A stretch of 64,000 nucleotides of DNA from Mucilaginibacter flavus. Lineage in GTDB: Bacteria > Bacteroidota > Bacteroidia > Sphingobacteriales > Sphingobacteriaceae. The stretch covers positions 418,183-482,182 of the forward strand of contig NZ_JAUFPS010000028.1 in assembly GCF_030409315.1 (NCBI RefSeq). The letters are read 5' to 3'. Below are positions 42,680 through 51,750 of the stretch, piece by piece (the stretch's first letter is position 1; each line of letters starts with the position of its first letter). The notes under the pieces are model-generated. The model ran no database searches. It was not told the DNA's origin and was given only the letters and a program-made list of their open reading frames with translations. Both the position numbers and the translations under genes were made by a program.

Positions 42680-45016
42680 ATGTTCTGGAAAAATACGGCA
42701 TCATTCATACTTAAAAACAGACTTTTTGTGTTGATAGGCGTTATAGCGCTTAGTGTTTTTATGGGGTATGAGGCATCAAAAGTAAAGATCACTTTTAATG
42801 GCGGCAAGGTACTCCCCGTTACCGATTCGGCCTATATCCGTTACAATCAATTCAAAAAAACATTTGGGCAGGATGCCGCTACCATGGTTATCGGCATAAA
42901 ATCAGATAGCCTGTTTAACAAAGATGTTTTTAATGATTGGTATACTATTGGCAATAGTATGCGCCAGGTTAAAGGCGTTAAGGCCGTACTATCAATGGCT
43001 AATGTGTATAACCTGCAAAAAGATACCGCTAAACACCGGTTTGTACTTAAACCATTGGTTGCTCATGTATTGCCAACCACGCAGGCTGTTGATAGCGTGA
43101 AGCAGCAGCTGGCCAATCTGCCTTTTTATAAAGGACTGGTGTTGAGCAACGATGGTAAATCAACCCTCATGGCTATCACTTTTGATGATAAGATCATCAA
43201 CACGCCGTTAAGGGTGCCCATTATTAAAGAGATTCAGCAGTTGGGCAGCGATTTTGAAAAGAAGCATAACATTAAGGTGCATTACTCGGGTTTGCCGCTC
43301 ATCCGCACCGTGGTGGGCGATTTGGTGGCGCATGAATTTTCCATGTTCCTGAGCCTGTCTATCCTGGTAACCGCGTTAATTTTGCTCGCGTTTTTCCGCT
43401 CGTTTTTCCCTGTGATATTTCCCATTATTATTGTGGTTTTGGGGGTAGTATTTAGCCTGGGCACGCTGGTTTTAATGCATTACGAAATGACTATCCTTAC
43501 CGGGATCATTCCGCCGCTGGTGGTGGTTATTGGTATCCCTAATACTATTTTTATTCTTAATAAGTATTACCACGAGTATGATTTAAGTGGCAATAAAATG
43601 CAAGCCTTGCAACTGGCCATTGAAAGGGCGGGTATCACCACGTTCATCGCCAATGTTACCACTGCCATAGGTTTTGGTGTTTTGTGCTTTACCAATAGCG
43701 AACTGTTAACCCAGTTTGGCTTGGTGGCTTCTATCAGCATTATGGCCACCTTTGCTTTGAGCCTTATTTTAGTACCTATTATTTTTAGCTACCTGCCATC
43801 GCCAAAAAAACAAAAAAGCGGTATTAAGGATAGCAAAGCGATGGCTAAATTATTAACCGGCCTGGATAACCTGGTGCATAAAAAACGCAAGGTTGTTTAT
43901 ATCACCACTATTGTTTTGGTTTTAATATCGGCTGTTGGCATTACCAAAATGAACATTAATGGTTACGTGGTTGATGATTTACCACAGCACAACAATACGT
44001 TGGAAGATTTGAAGTTTTTTGAATCGAACTTTAACGGTGTGTTGCCTTTAGAAGTAAGTGTAGATACCAAACGTAAGAACGGGGTAGTAAACCTGGGCGT
44101 TATCCGCAAGGTTGAAAAACTGGAAGCACTTATATCATCTTACCCGCAGTTTAGCCGTTCCATATCATTGATCCAGGCGCTTAAATTTAGTACGCAGGCA
44201 TTTTATGGCGGCGCGCCGGAGTATTACCGCTTGCCCGACGGACTGGAGCAAAACTTTATCCTCAACTATGCCGGTAACTCGGGCAGTAAAGGCAGCAACG
44301 CGCTAAATAATTTTATCGACAGCAATAAACAGGTAACCCGCGTTACATTTGAAATGGTTGACGCCGGATCGAAAAAAATGAACGTGGTATTAGCTGAATT
44401 GCAACCCCGTATAGATTCTATTTTTAACCCTAAAAAATTCCATGTAGAGCTTACCGGCAGCAGTATCATTTTTATAAAGGGTACTAACTACCTGCTCAAA
44501 AACCTGTACGAAAGCCTGGCCTGGGCCATTTTTCTGATTGCTATTGTAATGTGGATATTGTTCCGTGGCGTAAAAATGATAGCAATATCGCTGTTGCCCA
44601 ACCTGGTGCCATTGATTATAACGGCAGGCATTATGGGCTTTTTCGGCATCCCCCTTAAACCCTCAACCATATTGATTTTCAGCATAGCGATGGGTATCTC
44701 AAGCGATCAAACTATTTACTTTATTACCCGCTATCGTCACGAACTGCGGCATACCAACAAAAGTATTTCGCAAATAGTATCTGACAGTATTTTTGAAACC
44801 GGCGTAAGTATGATATTTATTGCCACGGTTTTGTTTTTCGGTTTTGGTGTTTTTGTGGTATCTAAATTTGGCGGTACGCAGGCATTGGGCATTTTGCTTT
44901 CAATTACACTATTGGTAGCCATGATTAGCAACCTTACTTTATTGCCCGCGTTTTTGCTAAGTTTGGAAGGCGGCGTTGACAGGAATAAGATTAAAGGACC
45001 GGATATAGAGGAATAA
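42680..45016 (+). CDS. RND/MMPL superfamily membrane exporter
   Basis: 778 residues with the duplicated RND layout: helix 1 (about 12-30), a large periplasmic loop to about 215, five helices to about 375, then a second half with helix 7 near 400, a second loop to about 600, and five helices to about 760. GIPNTIFILNKYYHEY and MGISSDQTIYFITRYRHEL are the matching transmembrane motifs of the two halves. It resembles the MMPL/patched-like group, transporters of lipids or hydrophobic compounds. No membrane-fusion or TolC gene is adjacent. Substrate unknown. Confidence 0.9.
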   Translation: MFWKNTASFILKNRLFVLIGVIALSVFMGYEASKVKITFNGGKVLPVTDSAYIRYNQFKKTFGQDAATMVIGIKSDSLFNKDVFNDWYTIGNSMRQVKGVKAVLSMANVYNLQKDTAKHRFVLKPLVAHVLPTTQAVDSVKQQLANLPFYKGLVLSNDGKSTLMAITFDDKIINTPLRVPIIKEIQQLGSDFEKKHNIKVHYSGLPLIRTVVGDLVAHEFSMFLSLSILVTALILLAFFRSFFPVIFPIIIVVLGVVFSLGTLVLMHYEMTILTGIIPPLVVVIGIPNTIFILNKYYHEYDLSGNKMQALQLAIERAGITTFIANVTTAIGFGVLCFTNSELLTQFGLVASISIMATFALSLILVPIIFSYLPSPKKQKSGIKDSKAMAKLLTGLDNLVHKKRKVVYITTIVLVLISAVGITKMNINGYVVDDLPQHNNTLEDLKFFESNFNGVLPLEVSVDTKRKNGVVNLGVIRKVEKLEALISSYPQFSRSISLIQALKFSTQAFYGGAPEYYRLPDGLEQNFILNYAGNSGSKGSNALNNFIDSNKQVTRVTFEMVDAGSKKMNVVLAELQPRIDSIFNPKKFHVELTGSSIIFIKGTNYLLKNLYESLAWAIFLIAIVMWILFRGVKMIAISLLPNLVPLIITAGIMGFFGIPLKPSTILIFSIAMGISSDQTIYFITRYRHELRHTNKSISQIVSDSIFETGVSMIFIATVLFFGFGVFVVSKFGGTQALGILLSITLLVAMISNLTLLPAFLLSLEGGVDRNKIKGPDIEE

Positions 45017-45104
45017 TAGCCCCTCTTCGGCTTTCCCCAGAGGAGAGGAAGATGAAACCGATATACAGAGAATAACGAGCATTTACACTACTATAAATTT
45101 AATC

Positions 45105-45698
45105 ATGATGGAACAATTTGAACATGAACAGGTATGGGCCGAATTTGAAGCTATTCTTGCCCAAAAGTTGCCTGCAGCACAATCATGGAACAAGCTGATT
45201 GATTTACTCGAAAATATTAAGGCCAAACCTTATTGGGGTCAAATTAAAAATATCGACATAGCCGCTGAGCGAAAGGAAATAAAAGACTGGTTTGAGTTAA
45301 CCTTTTCTACAGACGAAGTTACAGAACAAACCAAATGTTTGTGGGTTGGCATCCAGGAGTATGCAGATGAGGACGATGCCAAGCTGTATGGCATTTATTT
45401 AAGCGGCTATGAGGTTAGTAGTCCGGATGATATAGATGGTAATGAACCATCATACCTGCCGGAAGAAAGTATGATCATTGTGGATAATTTATCTGCAATT
45501 GAAAAACTTATCAATAGCGATAGTGACGATTACGATTTTCTGGATTGGTTATTGCCGGTAGCCTATTGCTCATTGATTTTAGATGACATTATCCGGAATG
45601 ACCTTTATAAGCTGCTTGTTTTAAGACACAACGATGAAATGGCTATAGCTGTTGGGTACGATGGTGGTGATTATATAGCGTTGACTACTATAGAATAG
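45105..45698 (+). CDS. Hypothetical acidic cytoplasmic protein
   Basis: 197 residues (a second ATG is at 45108). It is acidic, with no leader or membrane helix. Features: a helical start (EHEQVWAEFEAILAQKLPAAQSWNKLIDLL) and a beta-rich end (LWVGIQEYADEDDAKLYGIYLSGYEV, MAIAVGYDGGDYIALTTIE). I do not recognise a family. The general look (small, acidic, lone) recalls immunity-type proteins, but there is no toxin gene beside it. Confidence 0.7.
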   Translation: MMEQFEHEQVWAEFEAILAQKLPAAQSWNKLIDLLENIKAKPYWGQIKNIDIAAERKEIKDWFELTFSTDEVTEQTKCLWVGIQEYADEDDAKLYGIYLSGYEVSSPDDIDGNEPSYLPEESMIIVDNLSAIEKLINSDSDDYDFLDWLLPVAYCSLILDDIIRNDLYKLLVLRHNDEMAIAVGYDGGDYIALTTIE

Positions 45699-45751
45699 AG
45701 CCTCACCCCGGCCCTCTCCAAAAGAGAGGGAGGTAAAAGAACGCGGGTTTT

Positions 45752-45901
45752 GACTCACCCGTTCTACGCTTCGCTGGACCGCCCTCTCTCCGGCTAAAGC
45801 CGCAAAGAGGGTTGAGGAACAAACAACTAAATCTTCTCGCCCCTCTATGCGACGCAGTCGGAGAGAGGGGCAGACGAGCGCAGCGATGTCGGGGTGAGTC
45901 G
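45752..45901. repeat. GACTCACCC...GGGTGAGTC palindromic element, copy A
   Basis: The ends GACTCACCC and GGGGTGAGTC pair, and inside CGCCCTCTCTCCG pairs with CGGAGAGAGGGGC. Shared words with 63856-63997 include CTACGCTTCGCTGGACC, GCAAAGAGGGTTGA and CCCCTCTATGCGACGCAGTC. A side word CCGATATACAGAG follows it and also occurs at 45059. Confidence 0.85.
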
Positions 45902-45984
45902 TAACCGATATACAGAGCCATCATAAAGGTTCAACCCAATAGGTCGAAAGAAATTACATATACGGAACTCAAAAACCTGCTCAT

Positions 45985-46761
45985 ATGGATCTTAAACTAA
46001 ACAATAAAGTAGCGGTGGTATTAGCCGCCAGCAAAGGCTTAGGCAAGGCCATAGCCACTGCATTAAGTGCCGAAGGCGCAAAGGTGATCATTGGCTCGCG
46101 CGATGAGGCAGAGCTTACCAAAACGGCAAAAGAGATCAGCAAATTTACCGGTAATGAAGTTGTAGCTATGCCGGTTGATGTTTCAAAGGCCGATGAACTT
46201 CATGAATTTATAGCCGAGGCTGCCGCTAAGTTTGGCCGGATAGATATTTTGCTGAACAATGCCGGTGGTCCGCCGTTTGATAAGTTTGAGAATTTTGACG
46301 ATGAGCATTGGCAAAAAGCTTTTGAACTTAATCTGCTCAGCGTAGCCCGTTTAAGTAAACTGGTATTGCCCCACATGCAGAAAACCGGTAGCGGGCGCAT
46401 TATCAATATCATCAGTGGTTCGGTAAAGGCGGTGTTGGGTAACTCGGTATTATCAACCAGTATGCGCATGGGCGTGGTTGGTATGGCCAAATTAATGGCC
46501 GATGAGTTTGGTCCTTACAATATCACGGTAAATAACGTAGCGCCTGGTTTAATCCTTACCGACCGCATCAAACATACCATGCCTAAAGATGTCGATCCTG
46601 AGCAAGCTATAAAAGATAAAGCTAAAAGTATTCCGTTGGGCCGCATTGGTAAACCCGAAGAGTTGGCCGCATTGGTTGCCTTCCTGGCATCAGAACAAGC
46701 GGCTTACATTACTGGAACTACCATACAGGTTGATGGAGGGGCAAACAGGGCGATTTTTTAG
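45985..46761 (+). CDS. SDR-family protein lacking the Tyr-Lys catalytic pair
   Basis: 258 residues, Rossmann fold. The coenzyme loop reads LAASKGLGKAIA in place of TGxxxGxG, and NNAGGPP is intact. The catalytic Ser is in IISGS, but the position of YxxxK reads LSTSM (in VLSTSMRMGVVGMAK), so both Tyr and Lys are missing. The rest (GPYNITVNNVAPGLILTDR, AYITGTTIQVDGG) is standard. This matches the BKR-like SDR subgroup, annotated as 3-oxoacyl-ACP reductase but with an imperfect tetrad. Activity is doubtful. Confidence 0.85.
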   Translation: MDLKLNNKVAVVLAASKGLGKAIATALSAEGAKVIIGSRDEAELTKTAKEISKFTGNEVVAMPVDVSKADELHEFIAEAAAKFGRIDILLNNAGGPPFDKFENFDDEHWQKAFELNLLSVARLSKLVLPHMQKTGSGRIINIISGSVKAVLGNSVLSTSMRMGVVGMAKLMADEFGPYNITVNNVAPGLILTDRIKHTMPKDVDPEQAIKDKAKSIPLGRIGKPEELAALVAFLASEQAAYITGTTIQVDGGANRAIF

Positions 46762-46769
46762 ACAGGAGA

Positions 46770-46915
46770 CTATTTTGTCTGAACCTGGATTCGTCGGATT
46801 AAAGGATTAAAGAGGATTTCTTTTTTTCTTAGCGTAAGTCAAAATCCAAAAAATCTGTTTAATCCCGGTTCAGAAACTTTTTGTCTGAACCGCGATAAAA
46901 GGATTCTGTTCATTC
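46770..46915. repeat. Low-complexity inverted tract, GGATTAAA type
   Basis: GTCTGAACC, GGATTCG, GGATTAAA, GGATTAAA, GGATTT on the left; AAAATCC, AAATCT, AATCCCGGTTCAGA and again GTCTGAACC on the right. TCTGAACC and GGTTCAGA pair. Unit size is about 8 nt. Confidence 0.55.
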
Positions 46916-46936
46916 TTAAATTCTGATTCAGATAAT

Positions 46937-47137
46937 TTACGCTTTCCCTTCCCTCAAATTATCAATAATAAGCGTAATAATGCTCACTATGCCGGCCATC
47001 AATAAACCGGTTGCAGCTCCCTGCAGGTATACCTTCCACTTCGATCCTTCAAAAGCAGGTATCACCATGGTTAATGAAAACAGGATCACTGATACCAATA
47101 ACAGTAAGATAGTGCGCTTTACTTTATTATTTTTCAC
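46937..47137 (-). CDS. Small two-helix membrane protein
   Basis: 66 residues, start GTG at 47137. Basic N-terminus (KNNKVKR), helix 1 (TILLLLVSVILFSLTMVI) and helix 2 (GAATGLLMAGIVSIITLIID). The topology and codon use look real, but there is no known family. Minus strand, with the low-complexity repeat just downstream. Confidence 0.55.
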   Translation of the reverse strand: MKNNKVKRTILLLLVSVILFSLTMVIPAFEGSKWKVYLQGAATGLLMAGIVSIITLIIDNLREGKA

Positions 47138-47329
47138 TCTTCTAAATTAAAAAAATCATTTATAATTTTCTCGCTTTATAACTGGCTGAAAAACAAAGAT
47201 GTGGTTTTTAAAAAGCTTAATGTAGTTTTAGAATACACCTGTAGTTTATTCTAAAATTATACTTTATCGCTAAATTATTTCTTTATTGTCCTCTTAAATA
47301 TGATATTGGCGACATAATTTCTAAACCTT

Positions 47330-47812
47330 ATGGTAAAAAACAAAGTTATTGTTTCGCTTTTTGTGTGTCTGTTTTTTTTCGGATGTAAAAAGAATAGTAC
47401 TCCGGCACCTGCTCAGATTAACGCCTGGACATTTGATAATTTAACCTATGTTGTAACATCTTCAGCCCGTGTAGATTTTTCTACAGGAGGCAAATCGATA
47501 GCATTTTATGCAAATGCACAAGGGAGCAAGGCAAAATTATATGTAATTTTCAAATCACTTCCAATCGCATCCGGTAACTACCAGCTTGTTGATGCTATAA
47601 ATGCCATCGGGGATAATCAATGTTTTGTAGAGGGGACCGATAGTTCCGGTTTTATTTTTTATCCTTATATTTATAACACTCCCGAGCCTCCGGTTTTAGC
47701 TGTAACTTTAAACGCAAACAGTAAGATTTCGATATCAATACCGGAAATTACAATCTCGTATCAACAACCAAGCTCCACATATAAATTGAAAGGCACATTG
47801 TATGAGAAATAG
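47330..47812 (+). CDS. Lipoprotein of unknown function
   Basis: 160 residues. Type II signal peptide with lipobox FFGC (Cys 19) followed by KKNSTPAPAQ. The mature part is a beta-rich domain (INAWTFDNLTYVVTSSARVDFS... ISIPEITISYQQPSSTYKLKGTLYEK) resembling the fold of small Bacteroidota adhesin-like or DUF lipoproteins; no family is recognised. No cotranscribed neighbour. Confidence 0.7.
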   Translation: MVKNKVIVSLFVCLFFFGCKKNSTPAPAQINAWTFDNLTYVVTSSARVDFSTGGKSIAFYANAQGSKAKLYVIFKSLPIASGNYQLVDAINAIGDNQCFVEGTDSSGFIFYPYIYNTPEPPVLAVTLNANSKISISIPEITISYQQPSSTYKLKGTLYEK

Positions 47813-47912
47813 GCACAAATACTTTAAACATGTTACATTCTTCAGGCTAAGAATAATGTAATTTCTGCTCCTCAATTTCAGATGGTGCTGCCTTTTTAAA
47901 TATAAATTTCTG

Positions 47913-47940
47913 TATTTTTGCAACCTCTTAAAAAAGAGGT
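47913..47940. promoter_or_regulatory. Promoter/leader region of ileS
   Basis: TATTTTTG (47913-47920) fits the -7 consensus. Right behind it lies ACCTCTT, four A, AAGAGGT (47923-47940), a perfect 7-bp inverted repeat at the probable start site, 21 bp before the ATG. It may be an operator or a leader hairpin. Confidence 0.45.
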
Positions 47941-47961
47941 GATAAACGGTAGAATATATAG

Positions 47962-50900
47962 ATGTACAAGGAATATAAGCAGTTAAACTTATCGCAAACA
48001 GGCAAAGAAGTACTGGAGTTTTGGAAACAGAACAACATATTTGAAAAAAGTATCAGTAGCAGGTCGGCAAATAACCCATATACTTTTTATGAGGGGCCGC
48101 CAAGTGCTAATGGCATGCCAGGTATTCACCACGTAATGGCACGTTCCATCAAGGATATTTTTTGCCGTTATAAAACCCTTAAAGGTTACCAGGTTAAGCG
48201 TAAAGGTGGCTGGGATACCCATGGCCTGCCTATTGAGCTTGCTGTTGAAAAAGCTTTAGGTATCACCAAAGATGATATTGGTAAAAAAATAACTGTTAAG
48301 GAGTATAACGATGCCTGTCGTAAGGAAGTAATGCGCTATACCGATGTATGGAACGACCTTACCGAAAAGATGGGTTATTGGGTTGATTTGAATGATCCGT
48401 ACATCACCTACAAAAACGAATATATTGAAAGCCTTTGGTGGATACTGAAGCAACTTTATGATAAGGACCTTTTGTACAAAGGTTATACCGTACAGCCATA
48501 TTCGCCAAAATCCGGTACCGGCTTAAGCTCGCATGAGCTAAACCAGCCTGGTACCTACAAAATGGTGAAGGATACCACCATAGTTGCCCAGTTTAAGGTA
48601 AAACGCGATGCCGATTCGGCCTTTTTGTTTGAAGGTGTAAGCAGCGATGTGTTTATCCTGGCCTGGACAACCACCCCGTGGACCCTGCCATCAAACTGCG
48701 CTCTTGCCGTTGGCGAAAACATTAACTACGTAAAAATAAGCACTTTTAACCCTTATACTTTTGAGCCGGTTTGCGTTGTATTGGCAAAAGACCTGGTAAA
48801 AAAATACTTTAAGGCCGAAGGTGAAAACGCCTCTTTTGAAGATTACAAAGGCGGCGATAAAATTATTCCGTGGAAGTTGGAAGCCGAATTTAAAGGCAGC
48901 CAGCTTTTGGGCGTCCACTATGAGCAGCTAATGCCATACGTTACCAACGCAGATTTAGAGCAAAACGCTTTCCGCGTAATCCCGGCCGATTTTGTTACCA
49001 CCGAAGATGGTACCGGCATTGTGCACACCGCATCCATATTTGGCGCGGATGACTTTAGGGCCTGTAAAGAAAACAATGTACCATCGGTATTAGTAAAAGA
49101 TGAAAACGGCAAGGATGTTCCCCTGGTGAACAAACAAGGCCGCTTTGTTGATGAGGTTACCGATTTTGCTGGTTACTACGTTAAAGAAGAATATTATACC
49201 GCCGAAGAGCGTGCCGCCGAAGGCTTTAAAGCCACCGACGTGCTGATCTCGATTAAACTTAAAACCGAGAACAGGGCCTTCGACGTAAAAAAATATGAGC
49301 ACAGTTACCCGCACTCCTGGCGTTCAGACGAACCAATTTTATACTACCCGTTAGATAGCTGGTTTATCCGTACAACAGCGGTTAAGGATAAAATGGTTGC
49401 GCTCAACAAAACCATCAACTGGAAACCAGAATCGACCGGTACCGGCCGTTTTGGTAACTGGCTGGAAAACCTGGTTGACTGGAATCTTTCACGCTCACGT
49501 TACTGGGGTACCCCGCTGCCTATCTGGCGCGAGGAAAATGGCGGCGAGGAAAAATGTATTGGCTCGATAGCCGAGCTGAATGCCGAAATTGAAAAATCGA
49601 TTGCCGCCGGCTTTATGCCCGAAGGTTTTACGTTAGAAGATATGCACCGCCCTTATGTTGATGATGTGATCTTAACCTCATCAACCGGTAATAAAATGTT
49701 CCGCGAACCGGATTTGATTGACGTTTGGTTTGATAGCGGTGCGATGCCTTACGCGCAATGGCATTTCCCTTTTGAAAACAAAGAAGAATTTGCCAAAGCC
49801 TACCCTGCCGATTTTATTGCCGAAGGTGTTGACCAAACCCGTGGCTGGTTTTTTACCCTGCATGCCATAGCCGTAATGCTTAGCGAATGCAGCGACGAGG
49901 TGAAAGCCGTAAACGAAAAAGTAGGCAACGGCGGCGTAGCTTTCAAAAACGTAATCTCGAACGGATTGGTGCTGGATAAAAACGGCAACAAAATGTCTAA
50001 ACGTTTAGGTAATGGTGTTGATCCGTTTGAAACCATTGAGCAGTTTGGTGCCGATGCGCCACGCTGGTATATGATTAGCAATGCCGCCCCATGGGATAAC
50101 CTAAAATTCAATACCGATGGTATTGATGAGGTTCGTCGTAAATTCTTTGGTACGCTTTACAACACCTATTCGTTTTTTGTGCTGTATGCCAACATTGACA
50201 AGTTCACTTACAGTGAGGCTGAAATAGAGATCAGCAAACGCCCGGAGATTGACCGTTGGATTATCTCGTTATTGAACACCCTTAGCCGCGAGGTGGATGG
50301 TTTTTATGCCGATTTTGAGCCAACCAAAGCCGCCCGTGCTATCCAGGAATTTGTGGACGCGCATTTCAGCAACTGGTTTATCCGCTTAAGTCGCCGCCGT
50401 TTTTGGAGATCAGATAACTCGGATGATAAGCTTTCGGCTTACCAAACGTTATATACCTGCCTAATTACCATCAGCAAACTCATGTCGCCGATAGCGCCTT
50501 TCTTTGCCGATAGGTTATATTGCGATTTAAACGCGGTTACCGGTAAAGAGGCGTTTGAATCTGTACACCTGGCCTACTTCCCTGAGTATCATGCCGAACT
50601 GGTGGATACCGACCTGGAAGAGCGTATGCAGCTGGCCCAGGATGTATCGTCGCTGGTATTATCGTTGCGTAAAAAGATAGGAATTAACGTAAGGCAGCCA
50701 CTTAGTAAAATCCTTTTACCTATATTGGATAAGGATTTTAAGGCCCATGTGGAGCAGGTAAAAGAATTGATATTATCTGAAACCAACATCAAAGATATTG
50801 AGTATATTACCGACACGGCAGGCTTCATTAAAAAGAAGATAAAACCAAACTTTAAGGCCCTTGGTCAAAAAGTGGGTAAGGATATGAAAGCGGTAGCCGA

Positions 50901-51366
50901 GGTAATAAATAAATTTACAAATGAAGACATTGCTTCATTAGAAGCAAATGGCAGTATTGATATAGAAGTTGCTGGACCTGAACCACTCACCACTCACTAC
51001 TCACTACTCACTTCAGACGTTGATATCATTGCTGAGGACGTTCCCGGCTGGCAAGTTGCAAATTTAGGCAAACTAACCGTGGCTTTGGATGTTACGATAA
51101 CCAACGAATTAAAACAGGAGGGTATCTCAAGAGAGTTAATTAACCGGATTCAAAACCTGCGTAAGGCTAAGGAATTTGAAGTAACTGATAAGATCAGCGT
51201 ACGGCTTAGCAACCACCCTTATGTGAAAGAAGCGGTGGAAAGTAATTTATCCTATATTTGCGCCGAAATTTTGGCGGATAGCTTAACGCTTGACAGTCAG
51301 TTAAATGAGGGCGACAAAGTAGAGATAGACGAAAATGAAATTTTGATTGTTATTAGTAAAATATAA
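47962..51366 (+). CDS. ileS: Isoleucyl-tRNA synthetase
   Basis: 1134 residues, class I synthetase. HIGH-like GMPGIHHVMA (about residue 55) and KMSKR at 677-681, the editing (CP1) domain between, and the anticodon-binding domain after 720. ADFIAEGVDQTRGWFFTLH and YWGTPLPIWR are typical. It lacks the C-terminal zinc motif of the E. coli type, like the eukaryote-like class. Residues near 1008-1017 (PLTTHYSLLTS) are encoded by four ACTCACT-type heptamers. It is directly followed, without gap, by traR/dksA and lspA. Confidence 0.97.
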   Translation: MYKEYKQLNLSQTGKEVLEFWKQNNIFEKSISSRSANNPYTFYEGPPSANGMPGIHHVMARSIKDIFCRYKTLKGYQVKRKGGWDTHGLPIELAVEKALGITKDDIGKKITVKEYNDACRKEVMRYTDVWNDLTEKMGYWVDLNDPYITYKNEYIESLWWILKQLYDKDLLYKGYTVQPYSPKSGTGLSSHELNQPGTYKMVKDTTIVAQFKVKRDADSAFLFEGVSSDVFILAWTTTPWTLPSNCALAVGENINYVKISTFNPYTFEPVCVVLAKDLVKKYFKAEGENASFEDYKGGDKIIPWKLEAEFKGSQLLGVHYEQLMPYVTNADLEQNAFRVIPADFVTTEDGTGIVHTASIFGADDFRACKENNVPSVLVKDENGKDVPLVNKQGRFVDEVTDFAGYYVKEEYYTAEERAAEGFKATDVLISIKLKTENRAFDVKKYEHSYPHSWRSDEPILYYPLDSWFIRTTAVKDKMVALNKTINWKPESTGTGRFGNWLENLVDWNLSRSRYWGTPLPIWREENGGEEKCIGSIAELNAEIEKSIAAGFMPEGFTLEDMHRPYVDDVILTSSTGNKMFREPDLIDVWFDSGAMPYAQWHFPFENKEEFAKAYPADFIAEGVDQTRGWFFTLHAIAVMLSECSDEVKAVNEKVGNGGVAFKNVISNGLVLDKNGNKMSKRLGNGVDPFETIEQFGADAPRWYMISNAAPWDNLKFNTDGIDEVRRKFFGTLYNTYSFFVLYANIDKFTYSEAEIEISKRPEIDRWIISLLNTLSREVDGFYADFEPTKAARAIQEFVDAHFSNWFIRLSRRRFWRSDNSDDKLSAYQTLYTCLITISKLMSPIAPFFADRLYCDLNAVTGKEAFESVHLAYFPEYHAELVDTDLEERMQLAQDVSSLVLSLRKKIGINVRQPLSKILLPILDKDFKAHVEQVKELILSETNIKDIEYITDTAGFIKKKIKPNFKALGQKVGKDMKAVAEVINKFTNEDIASLEANGSIDIEVAGPEPLTTHYSLLTSDVDIIAEDVPGWQVANLGKLTVALDVTITNELKQEGISRELINRIQNLRKAKEFEVTDKISVRLSNHPYVKEAVESNLSYICAEILADSLTLDSQLNEGDKVEIDENEILIVISKI
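50985..51012 (+). repeat. Heptad tract ACTCACT inside the ileS reading frame
   Basis: ACTCACC, ACTCACT, ACTCACT, ACTCACT: four consecutive 7-nt units, in frame without a stop, encoding PLTTHYSLLT. It is the only tract of this type seen inside a coding sequence of the window. Confidence 0.8.
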
Positions 51367-51750
51367 ATGAAAGTGGAAAACGAAAAAACCAGGTACTCTG
51401 AGTCAGACCTGCAGGAATTTAAAGCGCTCATCCTGGATAAACTGCGTATTGCTAAAGAAGAATTAAACTCACTTGCAACTTCATTAAGCTCGCCAAATGC
51501 GAACGGAACTGATGATACCGCAGGAACTTATAAAACATTAGAAGACGGATCGGCCACGCTGGAGAAGGAACAGATCAACCAGTTAGCTGCCCGTCAGAAA
51601 AAATTTATCGATCAGCTGGAAGCTGCTTTGGTACGTATTGAAAACAAAACTTACGGTATTTGCCGCGAAACCGGTAAACTGATCCCTAAGGAACGTTTGC
51701 GCGCAGTGCCGCATACTACCATGACCATGGAAGCAAAAATGAGGCAATAA
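51367..51750 (+). CDS. TraR/DksA-like protein with degenerate zinc finger
   Basis: 127 residues. A long coiled-coil (residues 10-90) and a C-terminal zinc-finger-like end, YGICRETGKLIPKERLRAVPHT. Only one Cys (C99) is left of the four that bind zinc in E. coli DksA. By family it inserts into the RNA polymerase secondary channel and modulates transcription. ATG immediately follows the ileS stop, and lspA immediately follows its own stop. Confidence 0.88.
   Translation: MKVENEKTRYSESDLQEFKALILDKLRIAKEELNSLATSLSSPNANGTDDTAGTYKTLEDGSATLEKEQINQLAARQKKFIDQLEAALVRIENKTYGICRETGKLIPKERLRAVPHTTMTMEAKMRQ

Noticed and set aside
45105..45698. Immunity protein of a toxin system
   Set aside because: Size and charge would fit, but no toxin, VgrG or Rhs gene is adjacent, so the name would be a guess.
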